Source: Sycon ciliatum (Eukaryota > Porifera > Calcarea > Leucosolenida > Sycettidae). Taken from it: a DNA stretch of 64,000 bases. Every line of letters begins with the position of its first letter. Within the stretch, counting starts at the first letter, position 1. The notes beneath the pieces are model-generated. The model was not told the DNA's origin, searched no databases, and worked only from the letters and a program-made list of their open reading frames with translations. Positions 44,534-56,646 of the stretch are shown piece after piece. The stretch is from contig NC_088649.1 of the NCBI RefSeq assembly GCF_964019385.1, positions 25,454,017 through 25,518,016 on the forward strand. Reading direction: 5' to 3'. Position numbers and translations under genes: made by a program.

Positions 44534-44948
44534 TATACGGATTCCAACGTGTAAGGTCGCCATAATCTTTCGGTTTAGACAAAAATTACGAAGTCAGGGC
44601 TCGCCATTGCCACTTGTAGCCCTTGGCGGATTATGCCGGCATAATATTTGGCATAATCTAGGAATTTCGTCCAAAAATTATGCTCCGGCATAATATACGG
44701 ATTCCAACGTGTAAGGTCGGCATAATCTTTCGGTTAAGACAAAAATTATGCTTAGGGCATGGCCGTGTGTGTATGCGTGGTTTCTCAATCCTCTATGTAC
44801 AGCGTGAATACATAGTGGAACCGAGCATAATTCAGCATAATTCAGCATATTTGTTGGCATAATTGTGGCATAATCAAAAGCATAATTTGACGATTGGCCG
44901 AGCATAGTCCGCCAATGGCTAGCCACTGGTATCCGCTTCGCCACATTA

Positions 44949-46224
44949 GGGACCTTTCGCATTTGCTACGAATCGAATGCGAAACGAAAGTTTGATTCGG
45001 CTCGTATCGTTTCGTTGAAAACAGGATTCAGGTTTCGCAAGTCGTCATGCAAATGTGCATGGCAACTACGAATATGGCCAGTAGCTTAGCGTACGGGTGT
45101 TTACACGCACACGTGCATGGATCATGGAATCAAGGGAAAAAGGTTTCCCGTATGTGACGTGATTGTCGCCTTGGAGTTGACCAATGACAGATCAAACAGC
45201 GTGGGCTGGAAAGCGCGGTCCTGCCTGCTCAAAGTAATGATGGAACTGGATCCGCTGCCCGTCGTCAAGTGACGACGGTCAGGAACGGATTCCACTGCCC
45301 GTCGTCACTTGACGATGGGCAGGAACGGATTCCACTGCCCGTCGTCACTTGACGACAGGCAGGAACGGATTCCACTGCAAGTGACGACGGGCAGTACCCA
45401 CTGGACTGACTATCTACTTCATGGTCTTTCATTGGTTACTAATAACATAACTACAAAAGTCTAAAGCAGAAGAGCGACTGTTTGCAACCACAACTGTCAT
45501 CATGGGGCTCCAACATTTGATCTGGAACTGGGAGAAAAGAAGCCCCTTTGTTGAACGATATTGGCGATGTGAATGAGCTCCTCTGAAAAGTTGAAGGAGA
45601 TCTTGCACGAGCCGGATGAGCCTCAACCAAAGCGCACAATGCTCAGCAACCTGCAGGACCCGCACAATTTGCCGAGGTGTCCGATCAAGACCTGAGAAAA
45701 ATCCGTAGGAACAGAACTGTCAGACTGCCCGATGCACAGTCGACAATGTCAATGGCACCACGAGAAAAAAAGCACAATGGGCTACTACAAAAAACTGTAG
45801 ATCTACCAGAAAACAATCACAAGACACAAAACACAATGCATGCAGGTGTGTCTACACTTTGTAGTCTGTCATGTATCTCTTTATTTGGCTTGGGTGCACA
45901 CGGGAAACACGTTCCAATCACTCATACTCGCCCAGTACCGCTGTTCATCCAGCTCTTGCCGCTATCGCGGCGTGGGCTGGATTCCGCGGTACTGCCCTCG
46001 TACTCGTGCAGGAACCTGTACGTACCTGGCAAAACATTTGTATCTGGCCAAATAAATGTGTACCTGGCCAAATAAATGTGTACTTGGCGGATTCGGAGCG
46101 CGCCACGAACAAAGAGGCTTCCATTCGTGAAAACGAGCTCTGCACAGGGACTCTGACGAATCCTCGAACCCAGGTGGCGAATCAGCATTCGTTTCGTATC
46201 CGTACGCGGGGTGCGAAAGGTCCC
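44949..46224. mobile_element. Element D, TA duplication, GGGACCTTTCGCA ends
   Basis: Ends GGGACCTTTCGCA and TGCGAAAGGTCCC are flanked by TA (44947-44948, 46225-46226). Removing it with one TA joins the ORF1 frame of the host LINE, which supports the exact borders. The interior carries a hairpin tandem repeat (45244-45396) and a ~21 bp tandem word (46030-46085, GCCAAATAAATGTGTAC). No transposase. Confidence 0.8.
45244..45396. repeat. Tandem repeat of a palindromic ~49 bp unit
   Basis: Three to four units of GGAACGGATTCC followed by CTGCCCGTCGTCACTTGACG, each unit containing the complementary halves GTCGTCA/TGACGAC. Every unit can therefore form its own hairpin. Located inside element D. Confidence 0.85.
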
Positions 46225-46226
46225 TA

Positions 46227-46460
46227 ATCTCTCTTCGCCCCAACATGCAGATTCCGGCGTATATGAAAACATCTACGAACAACTTTTTTCGTGTACGCTA
46301 CGAAGGCCAGCCTGCAACCTGTCGTAATTACGTAAATGCTCCCAACCGGGACACATCGCTGCAGCTTGCAAACTCGCCACAGGAACGACATACGCCAAGC
46401 AAACCGCGCACACCAGAACAAGCGCAACTGCAACTGTCGGAGTGCAACCTGGTGAACTTA
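46227..46460 (+). pseudogene. Non-LTR ORF1-like segment, part 2, with CCHC knuckle
   Basis: Continues part 1: the VRYEGQPATCRN motif near 46296 followed, after a frame slip, by GHIAAACK. Together these form a Cys-x2-Cys...His...Cys zinc knuckle like those of LINE ORF1/gag proteins. It is interrupted at 46460 by element E. Confidence 0.6.
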
Positions 46461-46873
46461 GGCGGTGTTTACATGAGGCGTTTCAACCCGGGTCAGATTT
46501 CAACCCGCCATGTGCATAAAATGAATGGCGCGTTTACATGACGCATTGCGCTTGACCCGAGTTGAAATTTTGCCCCGGGTTGATTTCAACCTCCCCCAAG
46601 GGGAGGGTTGAAATCAACCCGGGTCAAGAAAATCGTACAAACGTACCTCTGTGCGTATCTCGTGCCAGGTTTGAACGGCACTGCAGATGCAAATTTCGCG
46701 CAAACGGATTCACGTGACCGTACAGGACTGTAGAAGTGGACTTTTGGCGGCATATCAGTATTTGACCCGGGTCAACTGTCTTCATGTAAACGCTCACCTC
46801 TTTTGTTTATCGTACAGACTTTCAACCCGGGCTGAACTCGACCCGGGTTGAAATTTCTCATGTAAACACAGCC
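46461..46873. mobile_element. PIF/Harbinger-like miniature element E, TTA duplication
   Basis: TTA at 46458-46460 and 46874-46876. Ends GGCGGTGTTTACATGAG and CTCATGTAAACACAGCC are inverted. The interior repeats the palindromic CCCGGGTTGAAA word at least seven times. A 3-bp TWA target with GGC-type ends is typical of PIF/Harbinger. No coding. Confidence 0.8.
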
Positions 46874-46876
46874 TTA

Positions 46877-48290
46877 CAGTACAGACCGGAGTCCAAAATG
46901 AGTTGCCCGACTCGGCACGCTCCAGTTGCCAGGCAGCAGCAGGCCCAGCACCAGCCCGAGTACTCTCTCGAGTATTGGATGTAGTACGAGTGCAACTCCT
47001 GTGGGGTCAAATGTTGGAGAACCCGCAGTCAGCACTGAAGTGTTCGAAACGGATTTGAATTTGAAAACTACGAAAGTCGAAGAGGGGACTTTGGAGGTTA
47101 CTTCAGCGTTGAAAAACCTGACAGATACTGAGCCAGACATGTCGTCTGCACAGGGATCGCTGTCAAGCATGACTGCACACCCCAGAACTCCCCTCGCGGA
47201 CGTCGAAGTAGACACTGCAGAGCAAGATCTAGAACGCACAGAGCGACTCCTATCAAAAGTGGCATCAAACATCAACACCGAAGCGATCCACACTTGGTTC
47301 AGGCCTGAACGTCGAGGCAGGAATGCCAGCACTGAGTCCTCACCAGAGTTGGCAACTGGGGTGAAGAAGAAGGATTCTCGGAAACTAACAAATCTAGCTC
47401 CAGGCTCACGATTTAGTCCGCTTGCCAGAGTCTGATCGTGACTTGAAAAATAAAATAAAATAAATGCAGAACTATAACTATAATGTAACACCCACAGCAC
47501 CACCTACCCCCTCGGTCCAGTCACTCAGTGTGGGATTTCCGAATGTGTGTAGTGTTCGGCGGAGGGTAGCAGAAGTTCAAACGTTCATCGCAACACGAGG
47601 CATTCATGTTCTCGCAATAGCCGAGACATGGTTGACCCCGGATGTGTCCGACCAGGAGTTGTCCATACCGCACTTCAAACTATACAGAAGAGACAGACCT
47701 GATCAGCGAGGTGGCGGAGTTGCTGTGTACGGTCATGAGTCACTGGCTGTTCGACAACGGGCCGATTTAGAGTGCGAGCTAGAGATGCTGTGGCTGGACA
47801 TTCTAGCCCCGGGTCGACATGAAACGCTCCTCGGCTGTTGTACAGCATCCAGTGCTGTTGGACAGCACTGGATCAGAACATTGAGGAAGCTGTTCAGGGA
47901 TGTCAGCAGTCCACTGTGCTACTTGGCGACTTCAATGTTGATTTTAGCAATCCAACTTCTCCATCTGCATCCGCTTTGTACAACATACTTTCCCACTACA
48001 ATCTCTGCAATTATGTTACATCTCCAACACGAGTCACGGCAACATCATCCACGATGCTAGATTTGTTCCTCTCATCCTCCCCATTGGATGGTACCTGTGA
48101 AGCAATACACTTAGACATAAGTGATCACTTTGCTGTGCCGGCCCGGCTGAGCATTCACACACACCAGCACGTGTCATCGTCAGTAAAAACCACGGTTCAT
48201 TCGGTTCATAAGCAGATGACACCCATATTATTCGTCATAAGATCAAAGTCACTGAGCGAAATGAATTCGGAGGAGTTTCACAAGAAACTG
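46877..48290 (+). pseudogene. Non-LTR element: Ser/Thr-rich leader and APE endonuclease (no RT)
   Basis: A 170-codon Ser/Thr/Glu-rich frame (46926-47435) is followed by AATAAA-rich spacer and an APE-type endonuclease. The latter has VLAIAETWLTPD near 47610, RRDRPDQRGGGVAVYG near 47690, LLGDFNVDFSNP near 47925 and the SDHFAV motif near 48123. A frameshift lies near 47845. No RT follows. With 41577-41996 and 46227-46460 it forms one LINE, missing its 3' half, that was hit by DNA elements A-E. Confidence 0.75.
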
Positions 48291-48802
48291 CTCTCAGCAC
48301 TGTATTTGATCACAAAGGCGAACAATTGTACAAAGGCCAAGAACGGCAAATCATTCAAAAACAAACAGAACGACGACCAGCTAGCCGTGAACAGGAGATG
48401 GAACGCGAAAACAACAAAAGTGGCTTTCAAAAGGGATACGCTGGTTGCTTGTTGCTTTTCTTTCTCGTTGCCAAGTCAATTTCTATTGTAGCGCCGTTTG
48501 TTCCGGATTTTGTACCTGTACCTAGTGTGGTTGCCACCGGATATACATAATGAACATGTAAAACATATTATTGGTTATTCCAAGTTATAATGATGTTGAT
48601 GAGTGATCTGCAGACCTACGAAAACAACTTCAGATCAACAACTGCCTTCTTCTGTTTAAAAGAACAGGCTTATACGGAAACGGACAGCTTCTAGAACATT
48701 CAACTGCCTCACATAACTAGCACGAGAAAGAACAGAGAATTAAGCTTCACCCAAACGGTCCGGACGAGATAATAACTGATGGTTTTGTCTTCTTTCACAT
48801 AG
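48291..48802. other. No gene seen; repeat relative at 48670-48780
   Basis: A stretch at 48670-48780 resembles 34290-34420 (CAGCTTCTA...CATTCAACTGC...ACGAGATA). The rest is unassigned. Confidence 0.4.
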
Positions 48803-48901
48803 GTTTGAATGAGACCATTTGCCGGCAAAACTGTAGCATCATTTCCGACCTGGACAAATGCGATTTGTGTACCGGTTATCTGTACAACTACACTTGCATA
48901 G
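48803..48901 (+). CDS. Cys-rich exon (99 nt, phase 1-1), probable extracellular domain
   Basis: Bounded by TTTCACATAG and GTGAGTAG, this open exon encodes about 33 residues with six Cys: ICRQNCSII, then KCDLCTGYLYNYTCI. Both borders are phase 1, as in the EGF exons at 56.6-63.7 kb on the same strand, so it may belong to the same modular extracellular gene. The spacing (C-x3-C-x8-C-x2-C-x8-C) is not a textbook EGF. I base the call on splice sites, open frame and Cys content only. Confidence 0.5.
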
Positions 48902-49429
48902 GTGAGTAGTGGTATTCGATTAGTACGTACAGTATACTGTATGAGGTGACTTCAAGAGTTCAAGTACCGCTTTGAGCCAAATTCTGACTTTGGGGCTAAT
49001 AATATGGCCGAATTTGGACATTGTCTTAGCCGATCGAAAAGCCGATCAGGCAGAACCAATCGGGCCGATTTTGGAAATGCCTGAACACAGCTTCCCCATC
49101 ACTCTCTCTCTATTTATATACTTCTTTGAAGCATATATAGGTATGGTCAGGGAAAGTCCCGGTTCGCAGGCTTACAACACGGTCAGCGTGTTCTTGAGCG
49201 CAGTAACAACACAAGTGTGATTACTTCCAGACCAACGGGCGTTCAAGGCGAGTAACAAGCGCACTTGACGAAGGTGACTCTGAAATCTCGTGAGCCGTGA
49301 TCCACGCGACTTGGCATTCTTGCGTCACAAGGCACGTGATTTCACCGTAAAATTCAAGAATTGCGCTCATTCCTTCAGTCACTTTTGCATCAACAGTCGC
49401 ACAAAAAATTATTGGTGGCGCAAGGAGAA

Positions 49430-50100
49430 GCTTGTCGTTTGGAGTGACAAGTGATCACCGCTGCTTTTCCTTGTCAGAGCCAACAATACACTTTGTTCTG
49501 CGGCCTTGGAGTAGTGTTGGAGTAGAAATTGCTGAGGATACGTCGCGGAGGCTTTGGCCGTATTTCAGCATGGTCGAGTGGAAAAATCTAAAAAATATTT
49601 TTTTTCAAGAAAACCCCAAAAGGAAGATGGGGGGCATGTCCTCAGCGCTAGAAGAGGTGTTCTACTATCTGCCGGTGTATAGTTCTGGCCAATTGAGGAC
49701 GTAGCTGGCTGTTTTGCCAGCGTTTGTAAATTGGCTATTTTCAAGACGATCATTTGTGGCGTCAGGGGGTGATGGACCTTGTCTTCTGGGATCCTGGCGT
49801 GGCTAAGCGGTACTGCTCCATGAATTCTTCTAAGGTGAGGCAATGTTGGCTTGATGGAGTTTTGTTCATAGCTTGTTCGTATACGCTGTGGCGTGACTCG
49901 TTTCTAGACCTATAAATAATGTGATATTTCGGCCATTTCTGAGGGGTATCCAAATTTCAAGGTTCCCTTCAGAAACTTTTTCAAGGGCTTTGCACAATCG
50001 ATCTACACCCCAAAGGGAACCTACCTGCATTTTTCGAGCGAAATCAGAGAGATCCACTTGCACATATACTTTGGTATTCTCAGACATACTCTCTTAACAA
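49430..50100. repeat. Dispersed segment paralogous to 22970-23650
   Basis: Same landmarks in the same order as at 22970 (GGAGTGACAAG..., AGGTGAGGCAATGTTGG, AAATCAGAGAGATCC, CTCTCTTAAC). There is no exon after it comparable to the LRR exon. Confidence 0.5.
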
Positions 50101-51380
50101 TTTACAGCCATTCTTCCTTTTCTGTCTCAAACCAAGATCATTACATCCCTTTCATAAGCGTCATTATCAGCATAATAAAGGCAATTATTGGAGCATTTTT
50201 GCTAGCATTATACAAAAGTTTTCGTAGCTTTATCCGCTGGACCCAAGACGTGCACATGTTCAAATTACTATGACGCAATCAGAACTGGTAAATGGCGCCA
50301 GGTTTTCACTTTGGGTTGGGTTTCACCGAGCCCAATTGTATGTGGTACATACATAGTAACTCCTCCATCAACATTGTCTTTTATTTCCGCTCCCATAACC
50401 ATGACTTGTCGTAGATGTTGCTGATGTTGTCGGTATCGTTTTTGGAATCTTTCATTTTTATTTTCGTAATAACCTGTGGTCACAGAGAGCAGAAGGAACA
50501 CAGATACGGAATCAAATAAAAAATATGTAAAAAAACACTGCTTTCTAAATCGCAACGATACCAATTAAAAGTTTATGGAGTGCAGCGGTGTGGTATAATG
50601 AGGCTATAGTTACGATAAGCTATGCGAGAAGTTACATACCGAAGAGATAAAGATACGCAGGCTTTGAAATCATATCTGTGCTTGATTTACGATGTAGGGA
50701 AGCTGGGGAGTTTCTTAACCTTCTTGTGCGTTTTGTGGGTACCTCAAAGATTCAGAAGATTCTTAGGTTGCGAATGAGTTGGATTCGGAGTAGATGGATT
50801 GCAGGAATGTATGGTGGTGCACATCTAGGATGCTGGCTGTGTGCAAAAATGAATTAGCAGAGATTATGGCAGCTGCTAGATGAGTGTGCCTTCGAAGAGT
50901 GTGCCTTCGCCTGTAGTCCATTTGGGTGACTGTACCATGCCAAGCTTTGTTGTTCCATCTTAAACTTGAATTGTGTGTTCTATTTATGGCCACGTCATCC
51001 ACGTTTTATGATAATTATTTTTTGTTCCCTCTCTTATTAACATTTCTGTTGTTTTAAAGTGATAGCGGCTGTCGTGAGTTCCCTTCGGGAAGGCACGCGA
51101 TAATTTACTCTGTACTTTTTTTCCTTTTATATTTTTGTTTCACGGAGAAGACGTGGTGTTGGCAGCTGAGTTGTTAGTTTCTAGTCGAGAATAAAAAAAC
51201 CATGGCGAAATGGGTTGTCTTTTTGCTTTTGTTCCCATGGTTTCACGCAATTAGCCCTTTGTGAAATAAAGTTTAAGTGCATTCTCAAGTAAGTGAACTT
51301 GTAGCAGTCAAAGGGCGTTGGCGTCTAATGGATAGGTACCAGGAGTGATTCCATTGAATGAATGCATAAGCGTGCGCACG
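50101..51380. other. No gene seen
   Basis: AT-rich sequence with short frames. No exon, repeat or RNA signal I can support. Confidence 0.5.
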
Positions 51381-51382
51381 CA

Positions 51383-51387
<5 letters not shown>

Positions 51388-51446
<59 letters not shown>

Positions 51447-51452
51447 CACACA
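51388..51452. repeat. (CA)n microsatellite
   Basis: About 30 CA units with one AA interruption, flanked by CACGCACGCG. Confidence 0.97.
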
Positions 51453-51696
51453 GCCAGGTCACAAGAGAAGCATGAAAATCTCCAAATGTACATGATATAC
51501 ACCCAAGTCTGTGGACAGCAACTGTTTCGCTCTGTTAGAGCTCATCAGCACAGCTCAAAGGACCGAAGCGCAGCTCTTCGCAATGAAATATATTTCCATG
51601 AAGCAAAGCATTTTTATAAAGAGCTGCAAACCCCGCCAAGAGTACTCTAAATGATATACACCCATATATTTTCTCTTATAGCAAAGATAGGCTAGA

Positions 51697-52094
<398 letters not shown>

Positions 52095-52157
52095 GCTCAC
52101 ATATAGGCACAGCGGCACTCGTATACAACACAGAAACAAGGACTTGACATATTTCAT

Positions 52158-53259
52158 TTATATTTTCTCAATAACACGAGCCATCATTTGCATAAACAAC
52201 TGTTGTTCTTTTCTATCATCTTCCTTCTTCTGCCTGTCATTCTTAGCCTTGTCTTCCTTTTCTGCCTTCTCCACATCCAAATTCTCCGAAGCTAGGCGCT
52301 GCTCCTCTCTCTGCACTTCGAGCTTTTCCTTCTCCAGTGCCAGCCGCGCCCTCTCCAGCAGTACTGAGGCATCGTTCTTTGTTTGGAGGTAAGATAACAC
52401 GGAGTCTGGCTGGCTCAGCCTGCTCCGTTTTGCTGGTGGCTCCGCCAACTGTCCTTCTGCTCCTCTCTCAACTTTTTCCCCAAGTGTGGCGCAGGCATCC
52501 TCACGTAGCTGAGCAGCTTGCTCTCGTTGCTGTTTCGCAGCTTGGTTGTCCTTGTACATGACCTGCTCCTTTTCACGCTGCAACTCCACCAGTTCATTCA
52601 GGAGGGTCTCCTTTTCTGCAAACTCATCAGCTGAACCACACCTGCACGAAAGGAAAATAACACATTGTACACATATGGTCAGGGCGTAAGCATGATGTAG
52701 CCATACACATTTTGTTTTACATGCACAGTTTAATGCTGAACTATGATGCTGCGTGGATTCTGTTATACAGAATCTGCAGACAGCAGTCATGTCAAAAGTC
52801 AGTCAAATGGAATTTGTAAAAGACAAGTACAAAACTGAAATCAACCACAGCACTGTTTGTTTTGATTTTGCAATGAATGTTTTCCTCACTAGTGATACAT
52901 TACTGGTACATATACGGAGGGCACCTGAAAACTTACAGCCGTTTTGCCCAGTTCTCCTTCTTCGTGTGCTGCTCCATGCACTTCAGCACGCGATCCCTAA
53001 CCGCTTTCTTCGACACCAACCCAAATTTCCTGGGAGCTGGCAGCTCTGCCGCCACAGTCTCAAACGCAGAGGAGCCACACTTGATTGGGGCGTCCTGTGC
53101 ACGGAGCTGGCGTAGCATACACAAATCCATTTGGAGATCGAACCTCACTTGGGACGGTGTTGAGGGCAATGTGGGGCTTGGTGGGGTAGTCGTCATCGCA
53201 GGCTCAGCAGACACCGGTGCTGCGGTGGATGAAGACGCAAGGGTCCACTGGCCAGCCAT
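52158..53259 (-). CDS. Myb/SANT-like DNA-binding protein with C-terminal coiled coil, two exons
   Basis: Exon 1 (53259-52937) starts at ATG and ends at donor GTAAGT. The 295-bp intron (52936-52642) ends TTTCGTGCAG. Exon 2 (52641-52158) ends in a stop. The intron is phase 2 and the join is in frame, giving 268 aa with no defect. Residues about 35-108 resemble the trihelix/Myb-SANT-like domain of a multi-copy invertebrate family (FDLQMDLCMLRQL, then KKAVRDRVLKCM and NWAKRL). Then comes an acidic DEFAEKETLLNELVEL segment, SYLQTKNDAS, and a long charged coiled coil (about 195-265) ending FMQMMARVIEKI. The role is unproven: DNA binding plus oligomerisation is inferred, and such genes are often dispersed like mobile genes. 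Confidence 0.72.
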
Positions 53260-53639
53260 TGCGAAGATTAAACAAGTATGAAAAGGAAAGGAAACTGAAC
53301 GTCAACCAGTCACGATCACTTCTGTTCACTGTACTGCTGTGCCATGTGGTGTCCGGCAGAATTTATTTCATATCGGGCAGGGAGACGATGAAAGCTTCAT
53401 TCTCAACACAAAAGGAAAGTGTGTACGAACACAAAAGGAAGCATGAGCTCTGGCGCGCGCATACGGGGTAGATCTACGGGAGTTCTACCATAAATGAGAG
53501 TGCATCACGTACTGAGGAAGTAGAAAGTAACTTTCGCAAACCACTGCAACTTCGCGTCCAAGTTTTGGAAGTTTCGAAGTTTGTTTCTGTACTCATTCCC
53601 AGACTCGAATTTTCTTTCGAACTTTTGCTTTGCTAAACG

Positions 53640-55430
53640 TCCTTATTGCCAAGTCTCGCGGGTATGCAATTAAGGTTCCGTGAATATAAGAGCGCGCTGC
53701 AAGTGGACATCCGCAAGGCTTTCTTCATGGTCGTGGTTAATCCCGAAGACCGTCCGTACCTGCGTTTCCTTTGGACCGGTCGAAGTGACACGAGTTTCTA
53801 CGTTGACGATTTGGTCTCTCGTGTCTCAAATGCCCCGGAAGCCAAGAAGATGCAAGAGTTCAGCGTGCGTGTGCTTACAGATGCTGGCATGGAGTTCCGC
53901 AAGTGGTGAGGGGACGAATTACCAATGCGATCCAGAGGCTGGAGAGAAAGTCCTCAGTCTGAAATGGAAATCCAGTGATGAGTCCGATAGACCACCTGTT
54001 TGAACACGGCGATCCCTCCTAAGTGTGTTGCGTCAGTGTTTGATCCGCTAGGTCCAGCAGCACCTACAGTTGTGCCGGTAAAGATGCTGCTACAGCAAGC
54101 CTGGAAATTCGGTGGCGCCTGGGATAATAAGTTGCCTGATGGCATCGCAGCCGCATGTGCGCAATGGCGGGGAGACTTGGCCGAAGTGGTAGGCTTTGAC
54201 ATACCACGTTGGTTTTGCTGAAATCTTGACATGCCTATTGCGCTTCATGCCTTCGCGGACGCCAGTGAGAAAGCGTTTCGATGCTCTTTGTATGCAGTCA
54301 TCAATGGACAGTCACACTTGGTATTTGCCAAGGCCAAAGTGGCAAGGGTGTCTCCGCCAACGTTAGCCCGCCTTGAGTTACATGCAGTATGTCTAGCGGC
54401 TTGCTATGCTGAGTTTGTGGTGAAGCAGCTGCGTGTGACCTTCACGCAAGTCTATGGCTGGACTGACAGTCTCACTACCGTTTATTGGATCGGTAATCTA
54501 TCGTACAAATGGAACACATTTGTGGTGAACCGCGTCCGTCAAGACCAAGAGATATCGAAGAAGGTCGGCTTTGTGTGGAACCATTGCCCGGGCCTTCACA
54601 ACCCGGCAGATTTTCCGTCACGTGGGAGTAATGCACAGCAGATCCGTAGTCTGTTCTTGTTGGGCGGGCCAACCTGGATCACGGAGCCCAATGACTGGCC
54701 CACCACATCCTCAACCGCTGGTACTGATGAGTCCAGTGTAGAAGTGCGAGTGTCACCCACCACCTGTAGTCGAGAAACTGATAATGAATGGTGGCTCCGA
54801 TTCAGTAAGTGGTCGTGGGCACAGGGCATGGCGACTCGAATGTTGCAGTGGAAGCACACTGAGCCTCTTGCTAAACTATTTTGCAGCTGACAACGTATTG
54901 TACTGCATCGTTCAAGCCAAATGTTTCGCTGAGGACCTTGAGCTGATGAAGCAAGGTCAACCATTGAAGGCTGGGTCGAAGGTGTATCATCTTGCACCGT
55001 TTCTGGATGAGCATGGGTAGCTCAGAGCCGGGGGACGACTCCACTACAGCGAGTTGGCGTATGGAGCCAAGCACCCAGTTCTAATAGGTAAACATCATCT
55101 GACCGAGTAGCTGTTGGAGAAAACGCACGTCGAAAGCATGTACCAAGGTGTAGAAGGGGTCTTGTTGTACATCCGTCAGAAATTCTGGATTATCGGCGGT
55201 CAACGAGCGCTACGCAAAATTACTCAGTGATGTGTTATATGCCGCCGCTACAAGGCTGAGGCTGCCTCCGAAGTCTGCCCGCCGCTGCCAACAGACCGAG
55301 TTGTTCACGAGAGGCCGTTCGCAACTACCGGCATCGACTATGCTGGTTCGTTGTACGTTTGACGTGGTGTGTTATCTCCGAAGGTATTGATAGCATTGTT
55401 TGTGTGTGCCACCACCAGAGCAGTTCAACA
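53640..55430 (+). pseudogene. BEL/Pao-like pol remnant: RT, RNase H, start of integrase
   Basis: In order: RT motif A (VDIRKAFFMVVV) near 53705, a deletion of the motif B region, motif C (SFYVDDLVS) near 53795, a PLGPAAP segment near 54040, and RNase H (FADASEKAFR, RLELHAV, GWTDS) at 54240-54480. NPADFPSRG follows near 54600, then an integrase finger region (KFWIIGG, then CVICRRYKAEA, and the PLPTDRV and GIDYAG motifs) at 55170-55350 with a stop near 55228. Several frame changes show it is defective. Gag and protease of a BEL/Pao type lie separately at 59.2-59.8 kb on the same strand. Confidence 0.8.
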
Positions 55431-55561
55431 CACTAAGACTCATGGGTACATGGACGATGGAAAGTTATAATTCCAGACAAGACAAGTACTTCCCAGTTTC
55501 CATGCCAGGGTTTCCAGCATAATCCGACTTCAAGTGGGTGAAAATTTGTTCCATTTATGTA

Positions 55562-56446
55562 CAGTACGGATCGGCTATAGCGTTGGTGTTTGATTTTCGT
55601 GAAAATATCACTATAGGCGATATATTACTATAGGCGATATGCATACTTAGGTATGCCTGACAAATGCGTGTATGGTGTCATTCGAATCAGTGCAACGTGC
55701 AGAGCTACTTCCTGCGGAAACAAAAACTTCGTGATTTTTTGACATGAGTTTTCATGGAGTTGCTGTGTTCAACAAATGTGTTCTTTTGGAAGAGAAACAC
55801 TTCAACACATTCAATCGACATAACAATATCTACAGGATCGATTAGTGGGAGTAGAGTCTCAGTCTGGGTCGCCATCGCTCGACTCATCACCGCTGAAACC
55901 GTTCCAAGTAGCAGGTCGATCGTATTTCACGGAGAAGCTTCTCGGCGTCCTTGATTGTCTTCGCTGTTACCTGAATGCCTTCTCCAACATCTCGACGGAG
56001 ACCACGGTAGCGCTTCAGCGCTGGTACTCATTACTGCCTCCGATCTCGCTCGAGGATGCCCGGGAACAACAAGCACAGCCCACGCCAAAGATTTCGAATT
56101 ATTTCCTCCGAGGGATATCATAGTCGTACCAGCGCTTCCTGACTGCCGCGATCAGATCTCGCCATGTACGATGTATAATTGTTTATGATCATCACTATAG
56201 CCGATGAAAAATGTTTGCAATAAGATCATTTTGACAAAGAAATCGTATCATTATAGCCGATATATTACTATAGCCGATTATTACTATAGCCGATTATTAC
56301 TATAGCCGATTATTACTATAGCCGATTATTACTATAGCCGATCCGATATGTATAGAAAGGGGTGGTTTACGAAAATGAATTTGAGAATACGATCACTATA
56401 AGAGGCATATTACTATAGCCGATAACCCTATAGCCGATCCGCACTG
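55562..56446. mobile_element. pogo-like element with transposase C-terminal relic, TA duplication
   Basis: TA at 55560-55561 and 56447-56448. Ends CAGTACGGATCGGCTATAG and CTATAGCCGATCCGCACTG are inverted with one mismatch. The interior plus frame 55845-56123 encodes about 92 residues ending in TPKISNYFL, like the PCNA-box-type tail of pogo/Tigger transposases. The right flank is an array of ATTACTATAGCCGAT words at 56250-56345, derived from the end motif. No DDE domain is left. The family call is inference from the ends, TA and tail. Confidence 0.65.
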
Positions 56447-56646
56447 TACAAGAAAAGATTCGAATGAGTATGATTCGGATATACCTGGGATTGGTGAATG
56501 AGTGTTTTAAATAGGTATTTTGAGGTCTAGACAATCTCATGATGATCAAAATATATGCAGCAACTTCTTGAGAATCCAATATACTATGTTCTATTTCCAT
56601 TTGTGTGCTTTGGATAATACGTGTATACACCCAATCACTGCTGCAG

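Larger units (their letters stand above)
41997..44921. mobile_element. hAT-like element A with 8-bp target duplication (composite)
   Basis: The 8-bp target GCCACTGG flanks the element (41989-41996 and 44922-44929). Ends are TAGCCCTTGGCGGA and TCCGCCAATGGCTA. The 8-bp duplication and TA-type tip point to hAT. The left terminus recurs internally at 42209 and 44617. At 44587 it is preceded by about 30 bp of the ORF1 target sequence, so the element is a partial tandem array, not a single clean insertion. It contains ATAAT/GGCATAATC-rich arms and no transposase. Elements B and C sit inside. Confidence 0.75.
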
